DNA from: Chloroflexota bacterium
GTDB taxonomy: Bacteria; Chloroflexota; Anaerolineae; Anaerolineales; Villigracilaceae
Assembly: GCA_021787595.1 (NCBI GenBank)
Contig: JAJYLQ010000022.1
Coordinates: 1 to 62,233, forward strand
Direction of reading: 5' to 3'
Length of the DNA: 62,233 bases
In this document: positions 1-8,122 of the stretch, piece by piece
Layout of the letters: the number at the start of each line of letters is the position of its first letter
How positions within the stretch are numbered: position 1 is the first letter of the stretch
The notes under the pieces: generated by a model
The model's input: the letters and a program-made list of their open reading frames with translations, nothing else
Database searches by the model: none
What the model was told of the DNA's origin: nothing
Position numbers and translations under genes: made by a program

Positions 1-53
1 CGTTTGCTTCAGCGTCTCTTCGTAATGGGCAGTCCTAAATTTTCGGTTCATAA

Positions 54-695
54 TGGAAGTTTACCAGTACTTGCGCGGGTACAAGTATCATCGGCCCCAG
101 CGTCATTCACTCCGACAACCTGCTAGCCAATTTGATCTTGGGTGGGATTGGCTTAGTTCAAGATCCGAGGTGGATATCGTTGTTCTTAGAGACAGGTCAA
201 CGTAAGTTCTCTCAGACTTTTGGCTTATATCCTACCTTGTGGAGCGTCGCCGATCTTTTCTGCCGACAGAACGCATTATGCATTGCTTTCGTTGGTGGAA
301 GCGCGATCGTTGTGATCGTCGCCTCGTACTTTTTTCTTTTGTTTATCCGACGATCTGCTCCATTGAACGTGATGGAAGCCTTCGCTGCAATCATCCCTAT
401 ATCTCTATTGATCACATATAACTGGTCCTACGATCAAATACTGCTCATCGTTTCGATTATTTTCTGCGCGCAAAGCATAGCAGAAAATAATCAGTTCATG
501 TCTCAAGCCTTCCCCATTCTCATTGATTCTTTTAGCCTGATGTTACTGGCATGGGCCTCATTTCATGGGAATGATGTCGGGAGTGTATTGTTGCCAGCAG
601 TGCTGGCAGGATTTACTTATTGGTTCTTGATATCTCCCGCATTTGTTCAAAAATATTCTCCACCCCGCAACAGAGATTCTTTCTGGACAACATAG
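54..695 (+). pseudogene. C-terminal part of a GT87/DUF2029-like membrane glycosyltransferase, 5'-truncated
   Basis: The open frame runs from just after a stop at 51-53 to a TAG at 693-695; the first usable start is TTG at 132. The product is hydrophobic with about five membrane segments. The pattern LITYNWSYDQILLIVSIIF, after a long loop containing DPRW and TLWS, resembles the C-terminal half of GT87 (DUF2029) polyprenyl-phosphate-sugar-dependent mannosyltransferases. The N-terminal half with the catalytic acidic residues is absent: an in-frame stop cuts the frame off close to the window edge. I infer a remnant rather than a working enzyme. The family assignment is by general pattern and moderately sure. 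Confidence 0.5.
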
Positions 696-800
696 AAGTA
701 TCGCGAGTTGTTCGAGAAACTTGCAACAACGCTTGGAACAAAAGTTAAGCCAAAGGAAGAAAGATTCTTGGATTGGTTGAATGAAACGCTGGGAGGATAG
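696..800 (+). pseudogene. short remnant of an unidentified coding sequence
   Basis: Immediately after the stop at 693-695 the same frame reads KYRELFEKLATTLGTKV, then KPKEERFLDWLNETLGG and a TAG at 798-800. This is hydrophilic, protein-like sequence unlike the membrane protein before it. In the neighbouring frame the bases before it read RFFLDNIE, so the two pieces could be one reading frame broken by a frameshift near 695. There is no start codon. I do not recognise the family. Confidence 0.35.
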
Positions 801-869
801 TTTTAGCGACCAGTAATCAATGAGCAGTAAGCAACGGCAGACGCAAGTCCGCTTTTTGTTTATAATCGA

Positions 870-967
870 ATTGATAAAGCAATACCTTCGCCATTTGTGG
901 GACAATTTGGCAAATTGTCCCTACGTTCGCCGCTCCCGATACCGCATTGGCGAAGGTATTGATAAAG
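870..967. repeat. nested inverted-repeat element flanked by a 10-bp direct repeat
   Basis: The sequence ATTGATAAAG occurs at 870-879 and again at 958-967. Between the copies is a perfect 13-bp inverted repeat (AATACCTTCGCCA at 881-893, its complement at 948-960). This encloses an inner hairpin, GGGACAATTT at 899-908 and AAATTGTCCC at 912-921. The geometry looks like a small palindromic insertion with a target-site duplication. The right-hand direct repeat runs into the ribosome-binding site (AAAGGAG, 964-970) of the next gene. Confidence 0.6.
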
Positions 968-976
968 GAGACCGGT

Positions 977-1411
977 ATGAAATGGATTACTCGCTCGCAC
1001 GTTCACGTTGACCGCGTTGCTTGTCCGTGGCTGATCACACGCTTCATTGACAACGAAGCGGAATTCTTGTTTGTGCCTGCCAGCCAGATCGAAAAGGTTG
1101 CAAAGGAGACTGGCGCGATTCCCTTCGATGCGCCGGATGTTGAATTGGGTCATCATGAAGGAAGATGTTCGTTTGAGTCGCTCATTCTCAAATATGGGCT
1201 CAAAGAGCCGGGGCTTTTGCGGCTCGCGAAGATTGTCCACGCCGCGGACGTCAGCGAAGACATGGATAAAGATCCGATCGCGCGCGGACTGGAAGCGATT
1301 GCCAGCGGCTTCAGCCTGCGCTTTCCTGAAGACGTGGAAAACCTCGAACACCAATTTGATGTTTACGACGCGCTGTATGCGTGGTGCCGCCTCGATGTGG
1401 CGAAATCGTAA
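977..1411 (+). CDS. ChrB C-terminal-domain (chromate resistance) family protein
   Basis: A 144-residue protein beginning MKWITRSHVHVDRVACPWLI, typical of the chromate-resistance ChrB C-terminal domain family (PF09828). The frame also has an upstream start at 947, but ATG 977 with AAAGGAG at 964-970 is better. The conserved HVHVDRVACPWLI segment and GHHEGRCSFE at about residues 60-69 are visible. Full-length ChrB proteins are near 300 residues with an N-terminal regulatory domain; this is the stand-alone short form. No chrA chromate transporter is adjacent, so a direct role in chromate resistance is not shown. Function is inferred from family only. Confidence 0.8.
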   Translation: MKWITRSHVHVDRVACPWLITRFIDNEAEFLFVPASQIEKVAKETGAIPFDAPDVELGHHEGRCSFESLILKYGLKEPGLLRLAKIVHAADVSEDMDKDPIARGLEAIASGFSLRFPEDVENLEHQFDVYDALYAWCRLDVAKS

Positions 1412-1462
1412 CAGCAGACCTTTGTGTCTGCCCTTTTTACTATGTTATCCTCGTGCATATAG

Positions 1463-1487
1463 AGCGACCACATAGGGTCGCCCCTAC
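1463..1487. repeat. GTAGGGGC-type hairpin between the ChrB-like gene and the MFS gene
   Basis: GCGACC at 1464-1469 pairs with GGTCGC at 1476-1481, and the unit ends in GCCCCTAC at 1480-1487, the terminal motif shared by several hairpins in this window. It ends 3 bp before the ATG of the next gene, where a Shine-Dalgarno sequence would be expected and none is seen. Confidence 0.55.
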
Positions 1488-1490
1488 GAT

Positions 1491-2705
1491 ATGAATCGCA
1501 ATATCATCACACTCTTTTCCACGCGTATCATCCGTCTCTTCTGCTACGGATTTCTTTCCGTCATCCTTGCGCTGTATCTCGCGCAAGTCGGCCTGCCCGA
1601 ACAGCAAATTGGTTTGCTTTTCACGTTAACCCTCGCAGGCGACGCGGGCATCTCGCTCTGGCTCACCACCTCGGCAGATCGTTTTGGCCGCAAGCGCACG
1701 CTGATCGTTGGCGCGCTGCTGATGCTCGGCGCGGGCATCGTCTTCATTATCACGCGCAACGTCGTCATCCTCATGGCTGCCGCGATCATCGGCGTCATCA
1801 GTCCGAGCGGCAACGAGATCGGCCCCTTCCTTTCGGTCGAGCAGGCGGCGCTCGCGCATCTTCTTCCGAACGAAAAGCGCACACAAGTTTTTGCGTGGTA
1901 CAACCTCGTCGGATCATTTGCGACCGCGACGGGTGCGCTGTCTGGCGGGTGGCTGGCTCAATTGTTGCAATCCAACGGGATGCCCGCGCTGGAGGCGTAC
2001 CGCGTCGTGTTGATGGGATATTCGATTGGCGGACTCGTCATCGGCCTTTTCTTTCTCTCGCTCTCGCGGGACGTTGAAGTGGGCGCGGCCTCCCAAACCG
2101 AATCCGCGCCCCGCGTGCTTGGACTCCACAAATCGCGCAGCGTGGTGATCCGGCTCGGCGCGCTGTTCTCCATCGACGCGTTCGCCGGCGGTTTCGTCGT
2201 TCAATCTTTGATCGCGTATTGGTTCCACGTCAAATTTGGAATTGACGCAGGCATCATCGGCTCGATCTTCTTCGGCGCGAATGTTCTGGCAGGCATCTCG
2301 GCATTGCTGGCGGTGCGGATCGCGAACAAGATTGGCTTGATCAACACTATGGTTTTCACTCACATTCCATCGAATATTTTATTGATCCTCGTTCCGCTAA
2401 TGCCAACGCTTCCACTGGCAATCATTGTTTTACTTTTGCGTTTCAGCATTTCGCAAATGGACGTGCCGACGCGCCAATCGTATACGATGGCCGTTGTCGC
2501 ACCCGACGAACGTTCGGCAGCTTCCGGCGTGACCAGCATCGCGCGTTCGGTCGGCGCGGCCATCTCTCCCTCGCTGACGGGAATCTTTTTGGCTTCGCCA
2601 GCGTTATTGAGTTTGCCGTTCTTTCTTTCGGGCGGATTGAAAATCGTGTATGATGTCTTGTTGTATCGAAGCTTCAGCACGATGAAACCACCTGAAGAAA
2701 ACTGA
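1491..2705 (+). CDS. MFS transporter
   Basis: A 404-residue, strongly hydrophobic protein with about 12 predicted membrane helices, the usual size for the major facilitator superfamily. The loop between helices 2 and 3 carries the MFS motif A in the form DRFGRKRT (about residues 63-70). The second half has a Q-D-P-T-R-Q pattern after SISQM, often seen in drug/sugar-like exporters. Substrate cannot be told. The start at 1491 is accepted because MNRNIITLF leads into helix 1, but no ribosome-binding site precedes it: the upstream bases are the end of a repeat hairpin. Followed by a second, distinct MFS gene after 32 bp. Confidence 0.88.
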   Translation: MNRNIITLFSTRIIRLFCYGFLSVILALYLAQVGLPEQQIGLLFTLTLAGDAGISLWLTTSADRFGRKRTLIVGALLMLGAGIVFIITRNVVILMAAAIIGVISPSGNEIGPFLSVEQAALAHLLPNEKRTQVFAWYNLVGSFATATGALSGGWLAQLLQSNGMPALEAYRVVLMGYSIGGLVIGLFFLSLSRDVEVGAASQTESAPRVLGLHKSRSVVIRLGALFSIDAFAGGFVVQSLIAYWFHVKFGIDAGIIGSIFFGANVLAGISALLAVRIANKIGLINTMVFTHIPSNILLILVPLMPTLPLAIIVLLLRFSISQMDVPTRQSYTMAVVAPDERSAASGVTSIARSVGAAISPSLTGIFLASPALLSLPFFLSGGLKIVYDVLLYRSFSTMKPPEEN

Positions 2706-2737
2706 CAACTGATCGTTATTCATTAGGAACATACATC

Positions 2738-3967
2738 GTGTTTCGCAGATTGGAAGCCTATAGACTTTATCTTGGTTTGCAATTCTTCAACGCTTTGTTC
2801 TTTAGCATGATTTTTGTAGTCACTTCGTTTTATGAAGTGACCGTAGCACATTTATCCGGATTGCAATTGGTTTTAGTGGGAACGACCGTTGAATTAACCA
2901 TTCTCCTTTTCGAGATCCCTACTGGTGTTGTGGCAGATGCTTATTCCCGGCGGCTATCTATCATTATCGGTTTTTTCGTAATGGGATTGGCATTCATCGT
3001 TGAAGGCTCGTTTCCGATTTTTATTCCGATCCTGTTTGCCCAAGTGCTTTGGGGAGTTGGATACACTTTCACCAGCGGCGCTATACAAGCCTGGCTTTCG
3101 GATGAGATCGGCGAGCAAAACGCAAACCGCGCTTTCTTACGCGGTAACCAATTCGATCTAGCCGGATCGTTGATTGGAACCCTAGCAGCGATCCCGTTGG
3201 GGAACATTTCCATAAACCTGCCCATCCTCGCTGGCGGTATCATGGTTTCAATGATCGCCGTGTTTTTGTCCATATATATGCCGGAACACGGATTCAATCC
3301 CACGCGGCCCGAAGATCGTAACACTTTTGAACACATGGCTGACATTTTTAAGAAGGGTCTCAATGCTGTTCGTATATGCCCTACCTTGGTGGCGATCTTG
3401 GGCGTGGGGTTGTTCTATGGATTATATTCTGAAGGCTGGGATCGGCTTTGGGTTAAATATTTGGTGGATCATTTCATGATTCCCAGCATCTTTGGCATGA
3501 ACGATGTGGCTTTTCTTGGTTTTCTGGAAGCGTGTGGAATGATTCTTTCAATTTTGGCAACACGCTTTATTGAGAAGCGGTTGGATGCAAACCACGTGCC
3601 TTCGATTACGCGCGCGATATTATGGATCACTGTACTGATTTCCGCCGCGATCCTTATATTTGCTTTCTCGCCAGCACTCGCTCTCAGCGTGATTGCGATA
3701 TTGATCGTCAGTATGATGCGCAATGTGATGAGCCCGCTTTATAACGCGTGGATCAATCAACGACTCGATTCAAATACGCGTGCCACAGTCATTTCCATGT
3801 CCGGACAGGTAGACGCGTTTGGTCAGATTGCCAGCGGTCCTATCGCAGGAGTTGTCAGCTTGATTTCAATCCAAGCTGCAATAGCAGGCGCTAGTCTTTT
3901 GCTCACTCCCGCCATACCATTGATTCTGCGCGCGAGTCGTCTCCACGCGAACGAAGATGCTAAATAG
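2738..3967 (+). CDS. MFS transporter, second copy of the family
   Basis: A 409-residue protein with about 12 membrane helices that starts with GTG (MFRRLEAYRLYLGLQFF). An AGGA lies about 10 bp upstream. The motif A loop is degenerate (ADAYSRRLSI, about residues 67-76) compared with D-R-x-G-R. It is not a close copy of the transporter before it. The family resembles tetracycline/macrolide-type MFS exporters, but the substrate is unknown. Base composition is slightly more AT-rich than the upstream MFS gene. Confidence 0.87.
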   Translation: MFRRLEAYRLYLGLQFFNALFFSMIFVVTSFYEVTVAHLSGLQLVLVGTTVELTILLFEIPTGVVADAYSRRLSIIIGFFVMGLAFIVEGSFPIFIPILFAQVLWGVGYTFTSGAIQAWLSDEIGEQNANRAFLRGNQFDLAGSLIGTLAAIPLGNISINLPILAGGIMVSMIAVFLSIYMPEHGFNPTRPEDRNTFEHMADIFKKGLNAVRICPTLVAILGVGLFYGLYSEGWDRLWVKYLVDHFMIPSIFGMNDVAFLGFLEACGMILSILATRFIEKRLDANHVPSITRAILWITVLISAAILIFAFSPALALSVIAILIVSMMRNVMSPLYNAWINQRLDSNTRATVISMSGQVDAFGQIASGPIAGVVSLISIQAAIAGASLLLTPAIPLILRASRLHANEDAK

Positions 3968-4021
3968 TTATTAGCGAAGCGCAGAATACCACGTCCGCTT
4001 GCGGCGGGGTTCACTGCTCTT

Positions 4022-4095
4022 GCGGTGTCCGATGCTTTTTGTTGGCGTAATACCGCACGGGCTTGCCTTGCCGGATAGCCAACAAAGGACACCGC
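4022..4095. repeat. imperfect inverted repeat in the gap before prmA
   Basis: GCGGTGTCC (4022-4030) and TTGTTGGC (4039-4046) are mirrored by GCCAACAA (4078-4085) and GGACACCGC (4087-4095). The two halves match except for an extra stretch on the left side. The region 3968-4120 contains no gene. It could be a degraded mobile palindrome or a terminator without a T tract. Confidence 0.5.
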
Positions 4096-4126
4096 TATTT
4101 ATTTCGATAAACGGATATAAGTGAAA

Positions 4127-5077
4127 ATGACAAATTGGCTTGAAGTTTCTCTCACTGTCAATGGCGAATTAGCCGAAGCTGTCGCGGATGTGTTGGCGCG
4201 CTTCGCACCGAACGGCGTGATGACCGAACAAGGCGTGAAGTTCATCAATGACGAAGACGAAGGCACCGCGACTGGTCCGATCACGGTCCGCGCGTATTTG
4301 CCGATGGATGAAAAGATCGAAGAGACGCAGCAGAAGCTCGAAGAGTCGCTGTATTACCTTGGCATGATTCAGCCTTTGCCCGTACCGACGTTTGCTCCCA
4401 TCGCTGACCAAAACTGGATGGAAGCTTGGAAGCAGCATTACAAGCCAATCCCGATTGGCAAACGATTGATCATCATCCCTGCGTGGCTTGATTCGCCCAA
4501 ACCTGACCGCGTTGCAATCAAGGTTGATCCCGGCATGGCATTCGGCACCGGTACGCATCCGACGACGCAGTTGTGTTTGGCGTTGATGGAAAAGGCAGTG
4601 GAGGATGGAGGATGGTTAATGGAAAATGGTTCACCCATTAACCATGAACCATTAACCATCATTGACATCGGCTGTGGCTCTGGCATTCTATCTATCGCGG
4701 CGCTGAAGTTGGGAGCGAAAGTTGCCCTCGGCGTGGACATTGACCCTGAATCGGTCAAGAACTCGCGCGAGAACGCGGATACGAATGGAATCGGCGGTGA
4801 ATTGATTCTCGGCCAAGGCTCGGTGAAAGAAGTTCTGGATGGCAAGTTCGCATTCAAGTCTGCGCCGCTGGTGGTGGCGAATATCCTCGCGCCGGTCATC
4901 ATCCGCCTCTTCGACGCGGGGCTGGCAGATTTGATCGAGCCGGACGGGGCGATCATCTTAAGCGGGATTCTCTCCGGGCAGAGTCAAAGTGTCATTGAGG
5001 CCGCGCAGGCCAGAGGCCTAAGAATGAACGAAAAGAGTCAAATGGGGGATTGGGTTGCTTTATGGATGGAACGTTAA
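4127..5077 (+). CDS. prmA: ribosomal protein L11 methyltransferase
   Basis: PrmA trimethylates ribosomal protein L11 using S-adenosylmethionine. The N-terminal substrate-recognition domain begins TNWLEVSLTVNGE. The conserved PGMAFGTGTHPTT block is followed by the SAM-binding motif IIDIGCGSGILSIAA, the acidic VDIDPESV and the VVANILAPVI motif. I take ATG 4127; GTG 4121 in the same frame is possible. The normally short linker between LCLALMEK and the SAM motif is lengthened by about 16-18 residues (DGGWLMENGSPINHEPL). That stretch is encoded by a palindromic sequence at 4612-4659. The stop codon sits in a GGAACGTTAA repeat-like sequence. Confidence 0.93.
   Translation: MTNWLEVSLTVNGELAEAVADVLARFAPNGVMTEQGVKFINDEDEGTATGPITVRAYLPMDEKIEETQQKLEESLYYLGMIQPLPVPTFAPIADQNWMEAWKQHYKPIPIGKRLIIIPAWLDSPKPDRVAIKVDPGMAFGTGTHPTTQLCLALMEKAVEDGGWLMENGSPINHEPLTIIDIGCGSGILSIAALKLGAKVALGVDIDPESVKNSRENADTNGIGGELILGQGSVKEVLDGKFAFKSAPLVVANILAPVIIRLFDAGLADLIEPDGAIILSGILSGQSQSVIEAAQARGLRMNEKSQMGDWVALWMER
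4612..4659. repeat. in-frame palindromic insertion inside prmA
   Basis: ATGGTTAATGG (4612-4622) is mirrored by CCATTAACCAT at 4635-4645 and again at 4649-4659; AATGGTTCA (4625-4633) is mirrored by TGAACCATT (4645-4653). The segment keeps the reading frame and lies exactly where PrmA proteins normally have a short linker. Confidence 0.65.
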
Positions 5078-5121
5078 AACGTTAGAACGTCCGAGCATTT
5101 TATGCTATCATACTGACAAGT

Positions 5122-5616
5122 ATGGATCGCCGCCGCTTGATCTTTTACCTGCTTCTGAACGTCTTCGTTTCGGCTTGCGTGACGATTTCAATTCTATATT
5201 GGTACGACCGGAACTATCGTGCTGTGACGTTGCCGCAGCCGCAAGGAGTCCAAGTTACAGCTGCATCTACATCAGCTGACACGACGGCAGTCAAGACGGT
5301 TCAGCAAGGCGCGGTTCAAATCGTCAGTGTGAGTGGCGCGGGGACGCTGGACGCCGAGGTGGTGATCGTCAAATATAATGGAGACGGCGAACTCGACCTG
5401 ACCGGCTGGCATCTCAAAGATTCGAATGGCAATGTGTACACGTTCCCGCCGTTCAAATTGTTCAAGAACGGCGCGGTGCAAGTCCATACCAAAAGCGGCA
5501 CGAACACGGCCATTGATTTATATTGGGGCCAGAACAATGCGATCTGGCAGTCGGGCGAGAACGTAGAGTTGACGGATGCAAATGGAAATGTTCAGGATAG
5601 TTATCCTGTTCCATAA
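5122..5616 (+). CDS. lamin-tail domain (LTD) membrane-anchored protein
   Basis: 164 residues. Residues 5-26 form one hydrophobic segment near the N-terminus (signal anchor), followed by a Thr/Ala/Gln-rich linker and then an Ig-like domain. The latter has the LTD signature ELDLTGWHLKDSNGNVYTFP and ENVELTDANGNVQDSYP at the end. Bacterial LTD proteins are usually secreted or surface-anchored, often beside nucleases; the role here is unknown. It lies 13 bp upstream of dnaX and may share its transcript. Confidence 0.78.
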   Translation: MDRRRLIFYLLLNVFVSACVTISILYWYDRNYRAVTLPQPQGVQVTAASTSADTTAVKTVQQGAVQIVSVSGAGTLDAEVVIVKYNGDGELDLTGWHLKDSNGNVYTFPPFKLFKNGAVQVHTKSGTNTAIDLYWGQNNAIWQSGENVELTDANGNVQDSYPVP

Positions 5617-5629
5617 ATGGTAATTTGAA

Positions 5630-7204
5630 ATGTCACAAGCCTTTTATCGTAAATATCGCCCACAGGGATGGGCTGAAGTCATCGGACAGGATCACATTGT
5701 CCAAACGCTGAAGAACGCTATTGTTGCTGACCGCGTTGGACACGCGTATTTGTTCGCAGGTCCGCGCGGCACGGGCAAGACGACTCTGGCGCGCTTGTTG
5801 GCGAAAGCGGTCAATTGTTTGAATGAAGACAAAGCCAAACGTCCGTGTAATGAATGTGAGAATTGCAAAGCGGTCAACGAGAATCGTTTTCTCGACTTGA
5901 TCGAAATTGATGCCGCTTCGAACACCAGTGTGGATGATGTGCGCGACTTGCGCGATAAAATCAATTTCACGCCGTCGCAAGGCAAATACAAAATTTACAT
6001 CATTGACGAAGTCCACATGCTTTCGACCGCGGCGTTCAATGCGCTGCTCAAAACGTTGGAAGAGCCGCCGCCTCATGCCATCTTTGTTTTAGCCACCACC
6101 GAGATTCATAAAATCCCAGCGACGGTTTTGTCGCGCTGTCAGCGTCATGAGTTTCGACGCGTGCCAGTAGATGAAATTGTCGGGCAACTCAAGTCAATCG
6201 TCAAAGCCGAAAAGATTCAAGCTGATGAGGATGCACTTGCGGCGATTGCGCGTCAGGCCGGCGGCGGGATGCGCGATGCAATCTCATTGCTCGATCAGCT
6301 TGCTTCGACCGGGACGAAGATCACGCTTCAACTCACACAAACTGTTCTTGGAACTGCTACGAGTCAAACGGTGCTGGACTTGATCGCGTCGATTCGGGAC
6401 AATGAAGCGGGGCGCGGCCTCGAGACGATTCATCGCGCGCTCGATGCCGGCGCGGATCCGCGTTCGCTGGCGCGTCAGATCGTCGAATATCTGCGCGGGC
6501 TGATGCTCATCCAGCTTGGCAACGGCGATCAAGTCGAAACCACGAAGGATGTCAGAGAGCGCATGGCGCTGGATGCAAAATCCTTTTCCACGCCAAATGT
6601 CCTGCGGATGATGAAGGCTTTCAACAACGCGGCAGTGGACACGCGCGGCGGCTGGCAGCCATCGCTTTCGTTGGAATTGGCTTTGGCCGAATCGTTGGAG
6701 ATACCATCAGATGTTCCCGCTTCAAATCCGGAACCGAAAGCGGCTCCCGCTAAACAGGCAAAGCCTACAGTTGAGATTCCAACTGTTAAAAAAGAATCCG
6801 CTTCGAGCGCCGCCCTGAGTGGCGCCAGCGGCGCCATCGAAGGGTCAAAGAATGAAGCGGTAATCAGTCTGGCGGAAATCAATAAATCCTGGAAAGACGT
6901 TCGCGCGGTCATCAAGCCCGCGCATCCCGGAGTCGAGGCTTTATTGAATTCGTGCAAACCGATGGATGTGCGCGGCAACGAATTGATGTTGGGATTCCAA
7001 TCCGAAACCGTGCGCGGCCTGATGGACAAGCCGGAGAATTTGGAAGTGACGCAAAAGGCAATTGCCGATGTGTTGGGCGTGACATTGATCGTCAAATGCG
7101 TTGTGACGAATGCAAAGGGCAAACTGCCGCCGCATGTCTCTGCCGATGGAATGGTGGCGACCGCGCTCGATCATGGCGGCGAGATTGTGGATGTGCAGGA
7201 GTAA
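5630..7204 (+). CDS. dnaX: DNA polymerase III subunit gamma/tau
   Basis: The clamp-loader ATPase of the replicative polymerase, 524 residues. Walker A is GPRGTGKTT (about residues 44-52), the zinc-binding cysteines follow (CLNEDKAKRPCNECENC), and Walker B is IIDEVHML. The Arg-finger region LATTEIHKIPATVLSRCQR is intact. The C-terminal tau-like part is joined by a low-complexity linker. That linker contains ALSGASGAIEGSK, encoded by a repeat-derived stretch at 6812-6846. GTT AAA AAA GAA at 6785-6796 is not in the right phase for the E. coli type -1 slippery heptamer, so a separate gamma product is not supported. Confidence 0.96.
   Translation: MSQAFYRKYRPQGWAEVIGQDHIVQTLKNAIVADRVGHAYLFAGPRGTGKTTLARLLAKAVNCLNEDKAKRPCNECENCKAVNENRFLDLIEIDAASNTSVDDVRDLRDKINFTPSQGKYKIYIIDEVHMLSTAAFNALLKTLEEPPPHAIFVLATTEIHKIPATVLSRCQRHEFRRVPVDEIVGQLKSIVKAEKIQADEDALAAIARQAGGGMRDAISLLDQLASTGTKITLQLTQTVLGTATSQTVLDLIASIRDNEAGRGLETIHRALDAGADPRSLARQIVEYLRGLMLIQLGNGDQVETTKDVRERMALDAKSFSTPNVLRMMKAFNNAAVDTRGGWQPSLSLELALAESLEIPSDVPASNPEPKAAPAKQAKPTVEIPTVKKESASSAALSGASGAIEGSKNEAVISLAEINKSWKDVRAVIKPAHPGVEALLNSCKPMDVRGNELMLGFQSETVRGLMDKPENLEVTQKAIADVLGVTLIVKCVVTNAKGKLPPHVSADGMVATALDHGGEIVDVQE
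6812..6846. repeat. in-frame repeat-derived segment in the dnaX linker
   Basis: GCCCTGAG at 6812-6819 and ATCGAAGGGTC at 6836-6846 flank two copies of GGCGCC (6821-6826 and 6830-6835). The related intergenic element at 28414-28503 has the same order: CTGAGCGGAG, two GGCGCC cores, then TCGAAG. The dnaX copy is read as ALSGASGAIEGS and lies in the flexible linker, where an insertion would be tolerated. Confidence 0.6.
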
Positions 7205-7237
7205 TGCGTGCTTAGTAATTCGTAATTGAGGTGCGTA

Positions 7238-7684
7238 ATGACTGCGAAGAAGAAAGATGAAAGTGGAAAGAAAGCAAATATTCCTGAGATTGTGAGCTTG
7301 GAGAGCCTTTTATCGCAAAGTCGTTCGAAAAAGATAAGCGAGGCGCAGGAATTTCAATTGGAGTTAATAACGCGTACAAACTTCAATTTTTGTAATGGTA
7401 AATTTGTCGCAGAGTTGTTGAGGGAGAATCATAAATTGTGGCGCGCGGCGTTAATGCCGCTAGATTTGCTCTCTCTACGCGATTTGGAAGATGGCTACTG
7501 GCACGCCGATATGCTCTATATTTACGCGGAGGAAGGTTGGCAACATTCTTTAGAAGAGTTGGTTCGAGAACAATTCAATGCCGATGAGGTTCATTGGATT
7601 GGCGATTCCGATGCGGCGGACATGTTGGGCGTTTCGGAACTTGAAAGAACTTCGGATTTAATTTTATCTGTTTGGTGGGACTAG
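7238..7684 (+). CDS. hypothetical protein
   Basis: 148 residues, acidic, with no signal peptide or membrane helix. I chose ATG 7238 (MTAKKKDESGKK) over the upstream TTG 7226 because GAGGTG lies 5-10 bp before it. Residues 80 to the end are Trp/Glu-rich (GYWHADMLYIYAEEGWQHSL ending ILSVWWD). No family recognised. It lies between dnaX and ybaB, an unusual insertion in an otherwise common dnaX-ybaB-recR order. Its AT-richer codons suggest later arrival. Confidence 0.65.
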   Translation: MTAKKKDESGKKANIPEIVSLESLLSQSRSKKISEAQEFQLELITRTNFNFCNGKFVAELLRENHKLWRAALMPLDLLSLRDLEDGYWHADMLYIYAEEGWQHSLEELVREQFNADEVHWIGDSDAADMLGVSELERTSDLILSVWWD

Positions 7685-7724
7685 ACTATTCGACAATTTA
7701 ACTATTCAACTAGGAGACTACCGG

Positions 7725-8051
7725 ATGGCTAAAGGATTTAATCGAGGTCAACAAATGGGCGGTGGCGGGATGATGCAACAACTTCAACGGATGCAACAGC
7801 AATTGGCTGAAGCCCAAGCCAAGCTTGCTGAAGAAACCGTCACAGCAACGGCGGGCGGCGGCGCGATCAAAGTGGTGATGACCGGTGACCAGAAATGCAA
7901 GTCGGTCGAAATCTCTGCTGATCTATTGAAAGATGCCGATGCCGAGATGCTGCAGGATCTGGTTTTGTCTGCGGTCAACATGGCGCTGGATCAATCGCGC
8001 GAATTGGCTTCGCAACGATTGGGTCCGCTGGCGGGCGGGTTGCCGTTCTAA
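7725..8051 (+). CDS. ybaB: YbaB/EbfC nucleoid-associated protein
   Basis: 108 residues. A Gly/Met/Gln-rich N-terminal helix (GGGMMQQLQRMQQQLAEAQ) leads into the YbaB DNA-binding fold with GGGAIKVVMTGDQK and the C-terminal MALDQSRELASQRLG. Family members bind DNA as dimers and are nearly always encoded between dnaX and recR, as here. The start ATG 7725 follows AGGAGACTAC. Ends GGLPF just before a repeat hairpin. Confidence 0.93.
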   Translation: MAKGFNRGQQMGGGGMMQQLQRMQQQLAEAQAKLAEETVTATAGGGAIKVVMTGDQKCKSVEISADLLKDADAEMLQDLVLSAVNMALDQSRELASQRLGPLAGGLPF

Positions 8052-8053
8052 TT

Positions 8054-8113
8054 GTAGGGGCACAGCAGGATGTACGATGACCTTGACGACAAATCGTTCT
8101 GCTGTGCCCCTAC
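8054..8113. repeat. perfect 15-bp inverted repeat of the GTAGGGGC family
   Basis: GTAGGGGCACAGCAG at 8054-8068 and CTGCTGTGCCCCTAC at 8099-8113 are exact reverse complements around a 30-nt loop. It begins 2 bp after the ybaB stop and ends 9 bp before the recR ATG, filling the whole gap. A diverged copy lies at 34507-34564. Confidence 0.85.
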
Positions 8114-8122
8114 TTGAATCTT

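Noticed and set aside
6785-6796. Programmed frameshift site in dnaX
   Set aside because: AAAAAAG is present, but codons are GTT AAA AAA GAA, the wrong phase for the A-AAA-AAG heptamer, and no downstream hairpin was evident.
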